Positions 47,719 through 62,874 of a stretch of DNA of 64,000 nucleotides are shown here, piece after piece (within the stretch, counting starts at the first letter, position 1; each line of letters begins with the position of its first letter). The DNA is taken from assembly GCA_948144175.1 (NCBI GenBank), contig CANXME010002181.1:1984001-2048000 (forward strand), read 5' to 3'. The notes below the pieces were generated by a model that was not told where the DNA came from, did not search any database, and was given only the letters and a program-made list of their open reading frames with translations. The DNA comes from Closterium sp. NIES-65 (taxonomy: Eukaryota; Streptophyta; Zygnematophyceae; Desmidiales; Closteriaceae). The position numbers and the translations under genes are program-made.

Positions 47719-49845
47719 TCACTGCTCCTCAGTCAGCTTCACGAGATTCGCAGGGAGGGAGCGGATGGGGCTGTCATGCAGTATCAGCTGGTGCAGCTGG
47801 GAGAGACACTCTGGGAGGTGAAGCCAGGCGTTGTAGCGAATCAGCTCCAGCCTGCGCAGCCGAACCAAGCAGCTCATGCCCTGAGGCAGCGCCACCAGCC
47901 GAGGTGCTTCAAGCGTGAGTAACGTGAGCGAGGTGAGCTGCAGTATGCTTCCTGGCAGCTCCTGGCTGTCACCTCCCAACCGCATCTCCAGCTGCCGCAG
48001 ACACGGCAACCTGCTGCCCTGTGCAGGCCCGCATCGCACCCCAACGCAGTTCAGCTTCAGCACCCTCAGCTGTGACAATTCAGAGATGTCCACAAAATGA
48101 GAGGCACCTTTTTTGAAGGGCCCCAAGCAGAGGGTTTCAAGAGAGGGTGGCAGACCAGCAAGAGGTTCACTCAGCCACTCACAGTCCGTCACCTCCAGCC
48201 TCTTAAGCCCCACAAACGCATCAAGCCTTGAGGGTATTTCGTAAAAAAACATTGAGAGCCACCTGCAACCGCTGATCTCCAACCTTTGAAGTCTGGTAAG
48301 CCGTGTCAGCGAGCTAGGCAGCGAGCACATTGTCCAATCAACAATCTTCAACTCCCGTAGGCTGCTCAGCTCTCCCAAGTCTTCCGGAAGATCGACATCA
48401 TCGTATGGAGAACCCATCTCAAGGCTGGTCAAGGAAGAGAGCTCAGAGTAGGAATCTGGAAGGGGTATGTACTCAAACCCATGCAACCTGAGAGCCTCCA
48501 GACTTGCAAGGGCCCCAAACTCCTCTGGCAAGTGAACACCGCGATGCAGTCTTGACAAGCAGAGCGTCTTGAGAGATGTGAGGCGGCAGAAACCTTCTGG
48601 CAGCTGCTCCAGGTCGGTGCAGTTGACTATTAAGAGTGTCTCGAGAGACGTGAGGTGGCAGAAGGAAGGAGGGAGTTCGGTGATCCTCAAACCCTCCAGC
48701 ACCAACAGTTTGAGGGCAGGCAGGTGACCAAAGTTGATATGCAAGGTAAATCTGCTGCTCGGCTTAAAAACGATAAGGCCTTCCAAACGGATTAGAGAAG
48801 TGAGGCTTTCAGGCAGGTGAGTGAAATCATTGCACTCGTGAATGGTTATCTTGCGAAGGCACGGCGTCAAGTCTCCTATGTGATCAGGAAGGGTCTCCAG
48901 CTTACCACAGCAGGAGATCAGCAGCTCCTCTAGCCTGGTGAACGACGATGCTGATGGGAAGATGTCCACACCACGGTGCGTAATGAACAAGTTGAGCGAT
49001 TTCAGAAAAGGCGGCAGCGTCACGCTTGGAACGTTCTCCTGTTCAAGGCTGAAATAGTCAAGCAGGATGGAGAGATGGGCGAGTCGTGGGAGGGGGAGGA
49101 GGCGCATAAGATCGTCAATGCTGCAGCTGATGTACAGGGTGGTAAGGGCAGTCAGGTTGGTGAAACTGGGGTTCCGTGTGGCTGAAGCGTTGGCGAGAAG
49201 AAGGGTGTGAAGATGCGTCAACTGGAAAAAGGAATCCGGTAATGTTCTTTTGTGGAGGCAGAAGAGGCTCAGCTGCTCCAATGCAGGAAGTTTCAGAAAA
49301 AACCCATCCAACCCCTCCGTGGTTATCGGTTGCTCCTTTCTACCATAACGCTTGACCTCGTAGCCTGAAGATTGCCGTGCAAACCTTCCCACGTGGAGAG
49401 TCGTCAGCTTCGGGCATGCCGAAGCGAGGTGAGCAAGGAAGGCGCCGTTGAGCGTCTCAACGCTGTTGTCGCTGAGATGCAGGTGGGTGAGGTTGGGGAA
49501 GCACGCGACGGCGGCTGAGAGATCTTCTAGGGACACCGCGAGGTCTTGTTTAAGGAGCAGCGTGGTCACGCGAAGCTTCGCCACACGGCGCCACCGACGG
49601 CAGACGGACGCGATGATGAGATTCCGAGCCACGTCGGCTGCGGGAGGAGGGGCTGGTACCACGTCTGGGATCAGAAACGCATCTAGCGGCGTGACTGTAT
49701 CAGGGATGGCACGTGGCCAGTTTGGCCAATCGTCAGTGGCCAAGTTGTCCATTTGCGACTCGAATGAAGGCGGTTGCTCTAAGCAGTGCGTAAGGATCTT
49801 AAAGAGAAGATCGTCGGGAAGACTATGGATCGTCCGGAACTCCAT
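47719..49845 (-). CDS. F-box / leucine-rich-repeat protein, copy 2
   Basis: 708 residues from ATG 49845, intact. It differs from copy 1 by one residue: Met instead of Leu at position 32, from T at 49752. This falls in the Pro/Asp-rich insert that splits the F-box, not in a conserved position. A second base change (A at 49945) lies about 100 bp upstream of the start and creates GAATTC. Both copies therefore remain potentially functional. Confidence 0.85.
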   Translation of the reverse strand: MEFRTIHSLPDDLLFKILTHCLEQPPSFESQMDNLATDDWPNWPRAIPDTVTPLDAFLIPDVVPAPPPAADVARNLIIASVCRRWRRVAKLRVTTLLLKQDLAVSLEDLSAAVACFPNLTHLHLSDNSVETLNGAFLAHLASACPKLTTLHVGRFARQSSGYEVKRYGRKEQPITTEGLDGFFLKLPALEQLSLFCLHKRTLPDSFFQLTHLHTLLLANASATRNPSFTNLTALTTLYISCSIDDLMRLLPLPRLAHLSILLDYFSLEQENVPSVTLPPFLKSLNLFITHRGVDIFPSASSFTRLEELLISCCGKLETLPDHIGDLTPCLRKITIHECNDFTHLPESLTSLIRLEGLIVFKPSSRFTLHINFGHLPALKLLVLEGLRITELPPSFCHLTSLETLLIVNCTDLEQLPEGFCRLTSLKTLCLSRLHRGVHLPEEFGALASLEALRLHGFEYIPLPDSYSELSSLTSLEMGSPYDDVDLPEDLGELSSLRELKIVDWTMCSLPSSLTRLTRLQRLEISGCRWLSMFFYEIPSRLDAFVGLKRLEVTDCEWLSEPLAGLPPSLETLCLGPFKKGASHFVDISELSQLRVLKLNCVGVRCGPAQGSRLPCLRQLEMRLGGDSQELPGSILQLTSLTLLTLEAPRLVALPQGMSCLVRLRRLELIRYNAWLHLPECLSQLHQLILHDSPIRSLPANLVKLTEEQ

Positions 49846-51173
49846 GAGGGGAATCCGAGACACTAGGGACGCCGGAAGAAGTGCTAGGTTTCGCTTACAC
49901 TAGAGAACCTGGCCTAAAAAAAGCGCCACGAGGAAAAACAGCGAATTCGAGAGGATGGTGCTAGCAAGCAGTACCTTACCATGCCTGGCATACCTAGAGA
50001 GCATCAACCGGAAATGAGCGGGGTGCTGAAAACCAGACGACCGGCTGCGCGTGGCGTGGAATGACTCTGGCGAGTAGGTGAGTGCCTAGAAGCGAAAGAT
50101 CTGCCGCGACGCAGCGCACTGTACCGTGGACTGCCGTGCGTTACTGGTTCCATCAAGATTAGGTTTACTAGGTTGGTCGCTGTCTGAAACGGGGAGAACG
50201 TATTGTTGGGGTGAGATGGAAGGAATGAGGGCGTGTTCGATAACTAATCAGAACTTGCCAGCCTCTGTGTGGCCAGAATTGAGCTGACACATCGGGGAAA
50301 CCCATGGGGAGGAAGTCCAGCCTCGGGTTCCCTCGAACCGACCCATCCGATTCGCCAAGCTTCGCTGATATTCGATTTCCGGTAACAGGTGCGTCTACAT
50401 TGAATTGGTGGTCTTTGTGACGAAGTTTGATTCTTGTAACCGTCTACGAGATCGTCGTCGCTTCTCGTGCAGGAACGCGTCCGGTCCCGAAAATTGAAAA
50501 TGGGGAGGTTCGACTCCGAGCTCACTTGGTCTCCTGACGGTCAGAGCCAGGTTGGGAATAGGGGGATTGCGATCGCGTTTCCCCAACGAAGTCTTATCAC
50601 AAAAAACCCGGTTCAGCTTCGAGGTTTCCGAGGGTCGAAATGAGTCATTTCACAATGGCATTCGATATTTTTGGCAGATTCGGACTTCCAACAGATTTCT
50701 GACGGAAATCCGCTGGTTTCCGCACGGAAATCCATGAGGCAGGGTGTGCTTGACCGAAATGTTCGGGTGCACCCGAGTCGCGTCAAGAATGAACAGTAAT
50801 TCTTGATTTCTGGCAGATTTCTGACAGGAATGCAGATGTGGGCGGCGAGGCAAGGAGTAGTGCAAAATTGATATATTTGAGATGCATACACTCGAGACTT
50901 TCAGTATATTTCAAAGCCTAAGACTTATGTATAAATAAAGCTACTTGTAATTAATATCTCATATCTGAGAGCTAAAATAGGCAATTAGGAATATCATTTT
51001 GATGTGTATTTCTCGCCAATTAATACAAAAAAATCAATGATATCTATAATCGTCGACGACAATATTAAAGCACGCTATACAAATTCATGATTTTCAAGCA
51101 GTACAAAAACAAATGCGTGCACAAAAGATTCACCGCTTCCTGTGCCTATCCTTGAACTAATTTATCAATCTCA
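49846..51173. other. Upstream spacer of the F-box gene, copy 2
   Basis: Counterpart of 17087-18414, including ATCACAAAAAAC at 50596-50607 and TCTGACGGAAA at 50698-50708. Confidence 0.5.
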
Positions 51174-52993
<1,820 letters not shown>

Positions 52994-53751
52994 GTAGACG
53001 TAAAATGGCTAGATGTATCAAAGCATATTCTTATCCGGAATTACGTACATTACTGATTGGCGAAAGTCGATCCTAACCTTTGCTATCAACTTTTCATTGC
53101 AAGTTGTTCTTTCAACTTCCGTAGTGGAAACTCTTGGCAAATCTCCAACTTTCATTTGCAAGTAGCAAGAACTCCAGCAGAATGCTACGATCACTCGCAC
53201 AACCCCGTGCCCTCCTCCATAGTCCACCTTCGTTGCTTAGTGACTCCCTGTAGTGGTAGGTTAGATGTATCGACTAGTTCAAGAATTCATTTTCTAAGAA
53301 AATAATGGCACTTGAAACACATATATTAGATATGAAACCAAAAAATACTCCTTAAATTCCTCATGTAACTAATTTATTGATGATTGAAACTTATTATTTC
53401 GAATGTAAGAATAATCTAGCAGCAATCAAAATGTAAAAGGTTGAGGTTCTCGCAGCAAACAGTTGAGATGGGTAAAATCCGCTTATGTTCGTAACAATTT
53501 GTGATACTTGTGGGAACAAGACTTTGGATCTTGAAACGCGTGAAGATCTTGTATCAGCAAGTATTATTATGACGCATTCACTATTCTGGAAGCAGAGGAG
53601 AGTTACGATGGGCCATCGAGCTGGTCATATCCAGGATCGCTGTTTGCGCGTCATTTCTACACACGTTATCGGAAAAGTGTGCTGTTATTGGTGTAGATTT
53701 TTATTGTTGGCGATAGCATTTGTTCTGATTGGTCCGATGTTTCCTTAGCGC
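52994..53751. other. No recognisable gene, copy 2
   Basis: Counterpart of 20245-21002. Confidence 0.55.
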
Positions 53752-54049
53752 GCTGGCAACATGCTGGCAACATGCGCTGTACAGCATGTTGCCAAGTCGC
53801 TAGCTGTGCAAGGCTGCCCAGCGCAACTGCGCTGGGTGTACCATTGCCCTCTGTACACCCAGCGCGCTGCTGCCCAGCGCCTTGTACCATAGCGCGCTTT
53901 TGCAGTCCAGCGCAACTGCGCAACACAGCGCAGTTGCGCTGGACTGCAAAAGAGTGGAGCTCCGCAATTGGTGCAACTGCCAACTGTGCAGCTGCTGCCA
54001 GCGCAAGTGCCAGCGCGCACCTGCGACCTCCAGCGCACCTGCGACTCCC
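53752..54049. repeat. Cluster of perfect hairpins, copy 2
   Basis: The 25-bp stem is at 53897-53921 with 53928-53952, and the 13-bp stem at 53829-53841 with 53853-53865. Both are unchanged from copy 1. Confidence 0.85.
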
Positions 54050-55592
54050 CCAACAGCACATCCCACCCAGCACAACCCAATCTGCCCTGCTGACGGGGCA
54101 AGAGCAACAGCAGCTGGTGCGCCGTTTTCAGTGATCCCTCCCGTCGTTCTCTTTCAGCCCTCCCTTTCGTCACTTCTCCGTTCATTTTTTCCAGTTTTTA
54201 TCAGGTTTCCTTCCTTCCTGTCCAGCTCACCACGCTCCATGCCTATTAGCAGGTACGGTACTTGGCCTCGGTTTATTGTTGAAGCCATCGACTTCTAGTA
54301 GCTCTTTTAACCACCTCGTCATCGTTTTTTTCCTGGTGCAGCACTTATCAGTGGGTGAAAGTTGGGCATCACGGCTGGCGCGCGTTTTTCTTATCTGCTC
54401 TGTTTCTTAAACCTTATTTCCTTGAGCATTCGCATTTCAAACGGTCGACTAATCCAGTTCGATTATCTGCTCTGTTTATTGTTTGCTAGGATTGCAGATC
54501 AAGTTGTACCCCAGATTAGTAGTTAATTGGTGACGCCAATTCACGCACCGGTACGTTTTTCCGTAATAGTTCTTCTGCTACTATTCTTCCGGCTAACGTG
54601 AGGAAGTAACGTGATGTTTTCCTTGCTTATCGTTCTGCCTCACCTGCGGCAGGTACCATGGAGTTCTGTTATGCTGTTGCTGCAGCAGCAATGTCTGCAG
54701 GTTATTCCGTGTACCTATATGGTGCTTCCTAGTTTCTCTGTTCTTATTGTACTTGTGTTGTGCTATTCTTGATGACCCATAAGAGGTTTCTTGTGTTGTA
54801 TGTACTGCTTCAATTGTAAATGTTTTTTATTAATATAGCCTTATTGGCACCAGAAGTGAAATGCCCATTACACCTGTAATAAAGAGCCTAATAAGCACAA
54901 AATGAAATGCCTAATTTATACAGGAAGAATACTGTAGCAAAAATTTCCTACAGTATTGTCAATATTTTATGTGACTATAATGAAACGTTAAATGTGGATG
55001 AAAATTTGCTGGTAATTGCTTTTCTATATGTACGTATTCAAACCTACACTTCGCAGTGTACTGAGTCTACAGTTGATTTTTTATCATACTTATTGTAGGG
55101 GAAATCAGTTTCAACCGAAGCGCGACTAGCCTGGAAACTGTCAGATTTCTCAAAGCCAACCATCGGAAAATTGTTGGTACTTGTCTGACAGAAATCTGAC
55201 TGGAAATCATATGGGAACACCTTCGATCCAGTGGTGTGAAATCTGACGGAAGAACCCAACAGTTTTCCGTCAGATTTCTGAAAGCCTGTCAGATTTCCAA
55301 CCGAACGCGTACAGGTTTCGGAACCTGTTTTTTGTGATTAATGGCCAACTATTGTACCCTTTTCCACCTTTTCAAGCTTCATCTCAGCAGAAACTCGTCG
55401 GTGCGTCCGTGAAGTCCGCGCTCGACGAAAAATTCTTCAGCCGTAAACCATAAGCGAGAGTGATGTTGAGGTGAAGTCCGCGACGTCCGCGCTCGAAGAG
55501 CCAGATATCAGCATCTAGGCTTTGTGTAGCGCTTCAGTTACACGCCAGCACCACAAAAGCCAGGGTGATTACTTTCTCGAGCAGTTGAAGCG
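54050..55592. other. Spacer with exon-like short frames and CAGATTTCTG motifs, copy 2
   Basis: Counterpart of 21301-22843, with short frames from ATG 54240 and ATG 54658. The inverted words TTTCCGTCAGA and GTTTTTTGTGAT are at 55264-55274 and 55327-55338. Confidence 0.4.
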
Positions 55593-56039
55593 ATGTCGAG
55601 CACCTTGCGGCGTTTCTTTCGCCGCGTAGCGGCGCGACGGGACACTTACAGATGTTCGCACACAGCAACAGAGTCGCTCGCGAATCCCGAATCCCAAATG
55701 TTCGTCGCACATGCCTCAGTCTCTCTCTTTCGCCTTCTCGTCTTCCACGGTGTCTCGAGTCGGCGCTGCTGCTGCTGGTCACTATCCTCCTTGCTGCGGT
55801 TGTATCCAATGTCGGTGAATGCGGATCCGCAGTTTCACGAATGCATCAGAAAAATGTGCAAAGAATTTCCGGCAGTATTTGGGCGAATCTGCAGGACTAG
55901 TCAGGTGAAATCGGCGGGTTTCCATGCGCCCCGTAATTGGAGTGGCATATTGCCCGAAACCGTCTGTTTCCGCGCAGGTTGCGATCTGCCGGTTACGGGC
56001 CTGCTTTGTGCTACAGTACCCTCTAACAAAGGGATGTAA
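55593..56039 (+). CDS. Possible small hypothetical protein, copy 2
   Basis: Identical to the 148-codon frame at 22844-23290. The conservation carries no weight because the whole block is duplicated. Confidence 0.2.
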   Translation: MSSTLRRFFRRVAARRDTYRCSHTATESLANPESQMFVAHASVSLFRLLVFHGVSSRRCCCWSLSSLLRLYPMSVNADPQFHECIRKMCKEFPAVFGRICRTSQVKSAGFHAPRNWSGILPETVCFRAGCDLPVTGLLCATVPSNKGM

Positions 56040-56783
56040 GCGGTCGAAGTTGGTGACTTGCGCCTGTTTGGGGCGGTTGAAAATGGGCATTTATCTTAGC
56101 GGTAACAATCATGGAGCTCGATCGCATCCGAGATAAGCCACGTGTACATTTCGTAACAAAGGTATCGTGTCCTCGCCACTGTGGTAACCATAATGCCAAA
56201 ATGGTCAATATTTTTGCCTGCATGGTAATGAACAGTGCATCCGGAATTCCTGGCTGGGAACTTCGCATTTCAACCAGACTACACCGTACAAGTAGGGTTT
56301 GACTCAGCGAAACGAAACTGTTTGTCCACGTATATACCAATAGAATGCGCAATTCTCTTCCCTAAACACATACAAATACAAAGCGTTACATGCACGTATG
56401 CGATACAATAATAGCAAACATCTTACAATCACTCTGTAAAAACAAAACAAAACGTCATAGGATCAGTTTCATGGTTCAAGTATATTAATGAAATCACACA
56501 TAACATTCTACTGTAAGATTTAAATATGCATTGCACTATTTGTAACATGTTCGTATAGTTTTGTTTATGCATTAAATGTATTCTTAAATGTAGAAATAAT
56601 TAGTTGGTTTTTTATGCAAGTTTTAATACATGTAGAAATAAATATTTTGTCGTTCAAATTTATATTAGAATTGTTTTTAACTTGATCTAGATCCAATTGT
56701 AAAGATACATAAGTAAAATTCTAGTAGAGTAAACTAATGTGTGCCACAATATTCATCACTATGATAGCTTTGCGGTTTGAAAT
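56040..56783. other. AT-rich spacer left of Copia-1, copy 2
   Basis: Counterpart of 23291-24034; nothing seen. Confidence 0.55.
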
Positions 56784-56917
56784 TGAGAAAATATGAACGA
56801 GAATGAAATGACTATGAACGAAGTGAGTACAAATAGGAAACCCTAACTGGGTTGTACCCCCTATGGGATACCCCACTATAGCCTACACAAACAAGTAAGC
56901 TATAATGTTCTGACACA
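56784..56917 (-). repeat. Copia-1 3' LTR, 134 bp, copy 2
   Basis: Counterpart of 24035-24168, with the telo-box word at 56838-56846. Confidence 0.8.
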
Positions 56918-57127
56918 CCCCCATAGGCAAAGTGGGGGAGAACAAGGGGTCACAAGACCAGTCAAGCAAAGCAAAGCAAAGCTCAGGGTGGATCACAAAG
57001 TCACCACGCATTCCGAGCACAAGTTCAAAGGCCAAAAGGCCAGTTCACATGCAAGATCATATATAGAGATATACAAGAGTCAAGCAAGCAAGAGCAAGAG
57101 TATATATAGGTGAAGGTACAAGCAAGG

Positions 57128-60100
57128 TCAAGAAGTGAGCAAGTGAGGCAAGACAGGCACAAGACCCAACTGCGTGCAACAACGCTGATGATCACAAGGC
57201 GCAAGTGCCTTGGTGAAGACATCAGCAGTGTTGGCCTCAGAGGCCACGTACGCAAGTCGCAACTGTCCACGCTGCTGCAGCTTACGAGCAAGAAAGTAGC
57301 GGAGGGCAATGTGCTTCGTCCTGTGCTCCAATCGCTGCTCTCGACACAAGGCCAGCATGGCCTTGTTGTCTACGTACAGGACTGGGGGAGAACGAGGCTG
57401 CTCTCCAAGGTCGGTCAGCAGGTAGGTGAGCCAGCGTAACTCCTGTGCAGCCATAGCCCCAGCGTAGATCTCAGCCTCACAACTAGAGCCGAGAACAGAA
57501 GACGAGCGGGTAGCCCGCCACGAAACAGAGCCGGAACCAAGGATGAAGGTGTAACCCTGTGACGACCGCTGGGTAGCCTGGTCGTCAGCCCAAGAAGCGT
57601 CTGCGTGCCCAGTGAGGACCACTGGACTGCGCCCTCCAAGCACTAGCCCCATGCCCGACGTACTGCACAAGTAGCGCAACACCCTCTTCGCTGCAGCCAT
57701 GTGCTCTGGTCGGTGTCTCCCAGGAGCAACATAGCGTGCAAGAATGCTAAGAGGGTATGCAAGGTCAGGTCGTGTGCAGGTCATCGGGTACATGAGGCAG
57801 CCAACAAGCTCTGCAAACGGGCCACTCGACTCTACGGACTCATCCGAAGGCAGAGCTGAGAGCGAGTGGCGAGTAGGCAGAGGAGTGGCCTGAGGCGAGG
57901 AGTACGTGAAGCCGAAGCGCTGAAGGACCTGCTGCACCATGTGTGACTGAGTCAGGGTAATGGTGCGGCGTGCTCTGTCCCGGGTGATCTGCAAGCCAAG
58001 GTAGCTGCGCAGTTCACCCAGGTCAGTGCACGTGTGTCTCTTCTGCAGCTCGGACTTCACGTAGGCGAGTCCAGCAGTGTCAGCTGTGGCAAAGACCAAG
58101 TCGTCGACGTACACGAGGATGTAGAACGGCGGCGGGGAGGTGTCGATGCGCAGAAACAGCGACGGGTCGGCAGTAGAAGGAGCAAACCCGAGTGCCGCGA
58201 GCGTAGTCCTCAGTGTGTCGTGCCACTCACGTGGCGCCTGGCGGAGACCGTAGACTGGACGCCGAAGACTCCACTGGGTACCAGGAGGGAAAGACCCAGT
58301 GAAGCCAGGTGGGCGACGCAGCCAGATCTCCTCGTGCAGGCTGCCCTGCAAGAAAGCTGTGCTGAAGTCAAGAGAGTGCAGCTCGTAGTCACGGTGAGCA
58401 GCAACGTGCAGCAGAACCCGAAGAGTGGTCATCTTCGGGGTGGGGGAGAAGGTCTGAAAGTAGTCAACCCCCTGCCGCTGACTGAAGCCACCAGCCACGT
58501 AACGCGCCTTGAAGACAGGCGGAGAACCCGGCGGCCGCTTCACCCTGAAAATCCACATGCCACTGACGATGTTCGCCCCAAGAGGGGGAACAGCGTCGAC
58601 GTAGGTGCCTGTGGACTTCCAGGAAGCCATCTCTGCATCCATAGCTGCCTGCCACTGAGAGGAGTAGGGACCCTCTATCGCCTCCGTGTAAGAGCGCGGA
58701 GTCGGGATGTCTGGTGCATCCGGGTCTCCCTCAGGGGCTAGCAGTACAGACGTGAGATGAGGTGAAGCGGCGGCCAGACACTGGAACTCCTCCTGCCTGT
58801 CCTCAAGGACGTCCGTGCCAAGGGCACACTCACCCCCGACGGACGGAGGACAGGCAGACTCAGACTCAGCAACAAGACTGGCAGCGTAGTCTAGACGACA
58901 GCGCGCAGCAAAGTCGACAAGCTCAGTGACAAGGGCAGACGCAGCAGACGACTCGAAGGAAGGGTCAGTGACAGCAGTAGCAAGGAGACGCGTGACAGTA
59001 GGACTGGCAGCACGAAGAGAGTCCGACTCGGGGTCGGCAAGAGCAGGAAGAGAGGAAGCAGGAGGAGAAGGCAAAGGGGCACGCAGAGGAGCAGTGGACG
59101 GACGCAGAGACATCCGGTGCGTGCCAGGGACAGGAGGAGGACGCTGACGCGACCCGCGACCACTAGCGCGCTCAGTGCGAACAGGCGACGTAGGACGAGA
59201 CGCAGGCTCACGACGCTCAGTAAGACCTCCAGTCGGACCAGCGTAGGGAGAAGGAGCAGGCAAAGGAGAGGCAGGCTGTAGCTGTGGCTGTGACTGGACA
59301 GGCGGTGGACCCTCTAAGGGAGGAGGAGGTGTAAGACCAAGAACCTGCTGCAGGAGTGGAACGAAGTACGGTCGGGGCCGCGCGGCGACGTCAGAAACAG
59401 CAGGAACAGCACTAGAACCCCCAGTGGGAGCACCCACTCCAGCAGCACCTCCAGCAGCACCTCCAGTAGCTCCAGAACCCCCAGCAGTAGCACCAGGAGC
59501 ACTAACAGTCGGACCGCCAGCGGCAGGCTCAGCGCCAACACCCTCAGCAGCACCAGCTCCAGGAGAACCCTCAGACCCAGCAGCTCCAGCACCCACAGTA
59601 CGAGCACCTCCGGGACGCGCGGCAGCAGTACCCTCTGCAGCCGAAGAAACTCCAGCACCAGCAGCACGCCTCCAGCGCCTGGCAAACCACTCACGCAGCT
59701 CCTGTGGGGAGAGTGGCTCTCGGCGAGACGAAGCACCTCCAGGCAGAGCACCCCCAGGCACAGCACCCCCAGGCACAGCACCCCCAGGCTCAGCACCCCC
59801 AGGCTCAGCACCCCCAGTCTCAGCACCCCCAGGCTCAGCACCCCCAGGCTCAGCACCCCCAGGCTCAGCACCCCCAGGCTCAGCACCCCCAGGCTCCGCA
59901 CCCCCAGACTCCGCACCCCTAGGCTCAGCTCCCGCAGCAGCACCAGAGTCACCAGTGACCTCGACAGGCTCAGCCGCATCTACCTGGGACACACCTGAAG
60001 GGGCAGGACCCTGAGGGGGAAGGGGGTCTACCGGGGGGGGACCTGGTACCAAGAAGAGCGGGGGTGGGGGGAGGGACGGAGTGCGGTAGGGGAAGAGGCG

Positions 60101-62798
60101 GTAGTAGGGTACCGACTCGTCGAACGTGACGTCCTGGGAGGACAGAATACGTCGAGAGGTGGGGTGGTAGAACTGCCACCCAGGGGCGTCGGGGGGAAAC
60201 CCCAGGAAGACGCAGGGAGCAGCACGAGGGGACAGCTTGTCCGCAGACAAGTCGCGGACAAACGCCCGAGATCCCCAGACCCGGAACGCCGACGCATCGC
60301 CAACCTTCCCCGTCCACAGCAGGGCTGGGGAGGTCTCCGGCCTGGAGACCCTGGGGTGGAGGTTGATCTGATGCGCCGCGTACCTGACCGCAAACGGCCA
60401 CAGAAAATGGGGGGCAGCCGCATGCATCATGGACGTACGGGCGACGTCCATGACCATGCCAATGCGGCGCTCAGCAATCCCATTTTGCTGCGGGGAGTCC
60501 GGAAGCGTGAAGGACTGGCGGATGCCTCGCGCACGACAGTAGGCACGCAGAAGGCCAGAGGAGAACTCTCCGCCTCTGTCCGAGTGCAGACGCAACACAG
60601 GAAAGTCGGAGCCAAAGCTCTGCCTGGCGCCCCTCGACACAGGGGACACAGGCAGGGCCAGGGCCCTGAGGAAGGGGAGGTAGAGACCGGGGGAGACCAG
60701 ACACAAGAAGACGAGAGGCCATGCCTCTGAGCCGAAGCAGAGAGGGGTGGCCAAGGCGGTGGTGCCAGAGGAGAGTCTCGTGAGACAGACGACGACACGA
60801 ACAGGGGGAAGACTCAGGACCTGACCTGGACGCTGCGGCAAACACCTGACCAGACGAAGGGACCCTACCAGACTCAGCACCTGAAGGAGAAGCAGTGGTC
60901 AGTGTGTACAGGCTCGACCCTGGCCGACGTGTAAACGTAGCCAGGTGGCGTCCCGTGCTAGCCTCCGTGTAGTGGGTCACCCGCTGACGAGCAGGAGTGA
61001 ACTGGTGGACACCCGCATCCTGTAGGTCAGCACCACTCACCAGGTTCGTCGAGAACGAGGGGAGGTAGAGACCAGACAGGGTGCCAGAGGGGGCCGCCGG
61101 ACACGGAAGGACCGTGGAGAAGCGAGACAGGACAGGCCCCCCAGAGGGGTCAGCCAGGGACACCGCAACCGGCCGACTAAGCGGCGTGAGAGTGGTGCGG
61201 TCCCGAAAGAAGGAGCGAGACGCTCCAGAGTCAAGGGTGAAGGTGTGAGAGGCCGAAGCCGACACAGTACCTGAGAGGGCCGACTCACCAGTACCTGAGA
61301 GCACAGACGCACTGGCACCTAGAGCAGCAGCCTCACCAGCACCTGACGCAGCAGTACCAATGCCCGGGTCGGGCGGGAAACACCGGTAACAGTCATCCTC
61401 ATCACTACCAGTCACAGCATACATAGCAGACAGAATAGCATCAAAGTCAAGATCATAAATAGCTACACCAGCCCTAGACAGCTCCCCCCAGCGGGGGATC
61501 TCAGCGGCCTCCGGAAACTGCTGACGCCAGGCGTCGGTCAGGCGGCCAAAGCAGCGGCGGGCTGTGTGGGTGCCTCCACACCTCTCGCCCGCACGGTCGC
61601 CGGTGCGAAGAACGAAGGGGCAGGGACCAAACGCACAACCACGCTGACGCTGCAAGTACCACTCACGGAGCTGCTGAGGGGCGGGGACGGTGCGAGAGCG
61701 CTGCTGCTGCTGTGGCTGCTGCTGCTGCTGCTGGCGCTGGCCACCCCCAGAGCTGCTCCGCTGAGACGAGCCACTCCGACCTCCGCCGCCACCGCCACCC
61801 CCGCCTCCACCGCCACCCCCGTCTCCACCGCCACCGCCCCCACCGGCACCGTCTCCCCCGCCCCCTCCGCTACCTCCCCCGCCGCCACCTCCGCCTCCAC
61901 CGCCTCCACCAGCACCTCCACTCCCGCCACCACCTCCACCGCCACCCCCACTCCCCCCGCCGCCCCCACCTCCCCCGCCACCGCCCCCTCTAGCTCCACC
62001 CGCGCCCTTGCCCCCCTTGCCCTTGCCAGTGCGGCGTCTACCGCTGGGGGCAGACGCCGCACCGACCGACTCAAAACCAGCGAGGTCGGCCGCAGCGGCA
62101 GAGGCGACAGAGGGCAGCAGGGGGGAAGGAGAACACCCCTCAAAAATGGGGGTGCGAGGGTCACCCCGAGAGGCCCCAACAGCGACGATGCTCTTCTCAG
62201 CCGCTAGCAGGGACTCCTCAAGGAGGTCGACAGTGAGGGTGGTGGGACAGACAGAGAGAAACTGGTCCCGAACGACACGAAGGGACTCAGGGAGACGGGT
62301 GACGAGAAAGTAGAGAGTGATGTACATGGGAGGAGGGTTTGCGGCGCGGAACTCAGCAGGAAGGGCAGCGCGGTAGCGAGCGTCACTAGCGCGGAGGTGG
62401 GTAACGAGGTCACCGACAGTAGGAAAGGAAGCGAGGTCAGGGAAGAGAAACGGCAGCATGAGGCGGCTAAGCGTAGCGGAGGAAGGGGAGGAGTAGCGTG
62501 CAACTACAGCGTCGTACAAGGCCTGAGCGGTCTTGCACTGACTAAAGTGGGCACGCTCGGAGGAAGGGAGGTGGCGACGCACAGCAAGACGTGCAGCAGC
62601 ATTGCGGGTCGCCCACTTGGAGCGAACGGCGGGGTCAGCATCAGCAGGAGGGGCAGGGACAGCGCCAGAGACAAAGTCAAAGAGAGAGACCTCATCTATC
62701 GCATCACACAGTAACTACAGCTGTAGGTCCTCAATCCAGACTGCAAAGTCAATGGCTCTACCCTCAGCGTCAAAAGCTAGGACCGTGGGGGTGGCCAT
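57128..62798 (-). pseudogene. Copia-1 gag-pol, disabled, copy 2
   Basis: Same early TAG (62717-62715) and same integrase deletion with frame change (near 60622) as copy 1, so both lesions came before the duplication. Differences are Gly for Ala in gag (62413), Thr for Ala in the linker before reverse transcriptase (58753), and CAG instead of TAG at 57170-57172. The last lets the frame run 14 more codons (QLGLVPVLPHLLTS) to TGA at 57128. That tail resembles the usual end of the family, so copy 2 keeps the ancestral C terminus. Confidence 0.92.
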
Positions 62799-62874
62799 GA
62801 CAGCAGCTGACAGTCTCACCGGGCAGGAAAAGTCGGGTAGGACAGCGGCACAGTAACACAGCCCAGGAGCAGCA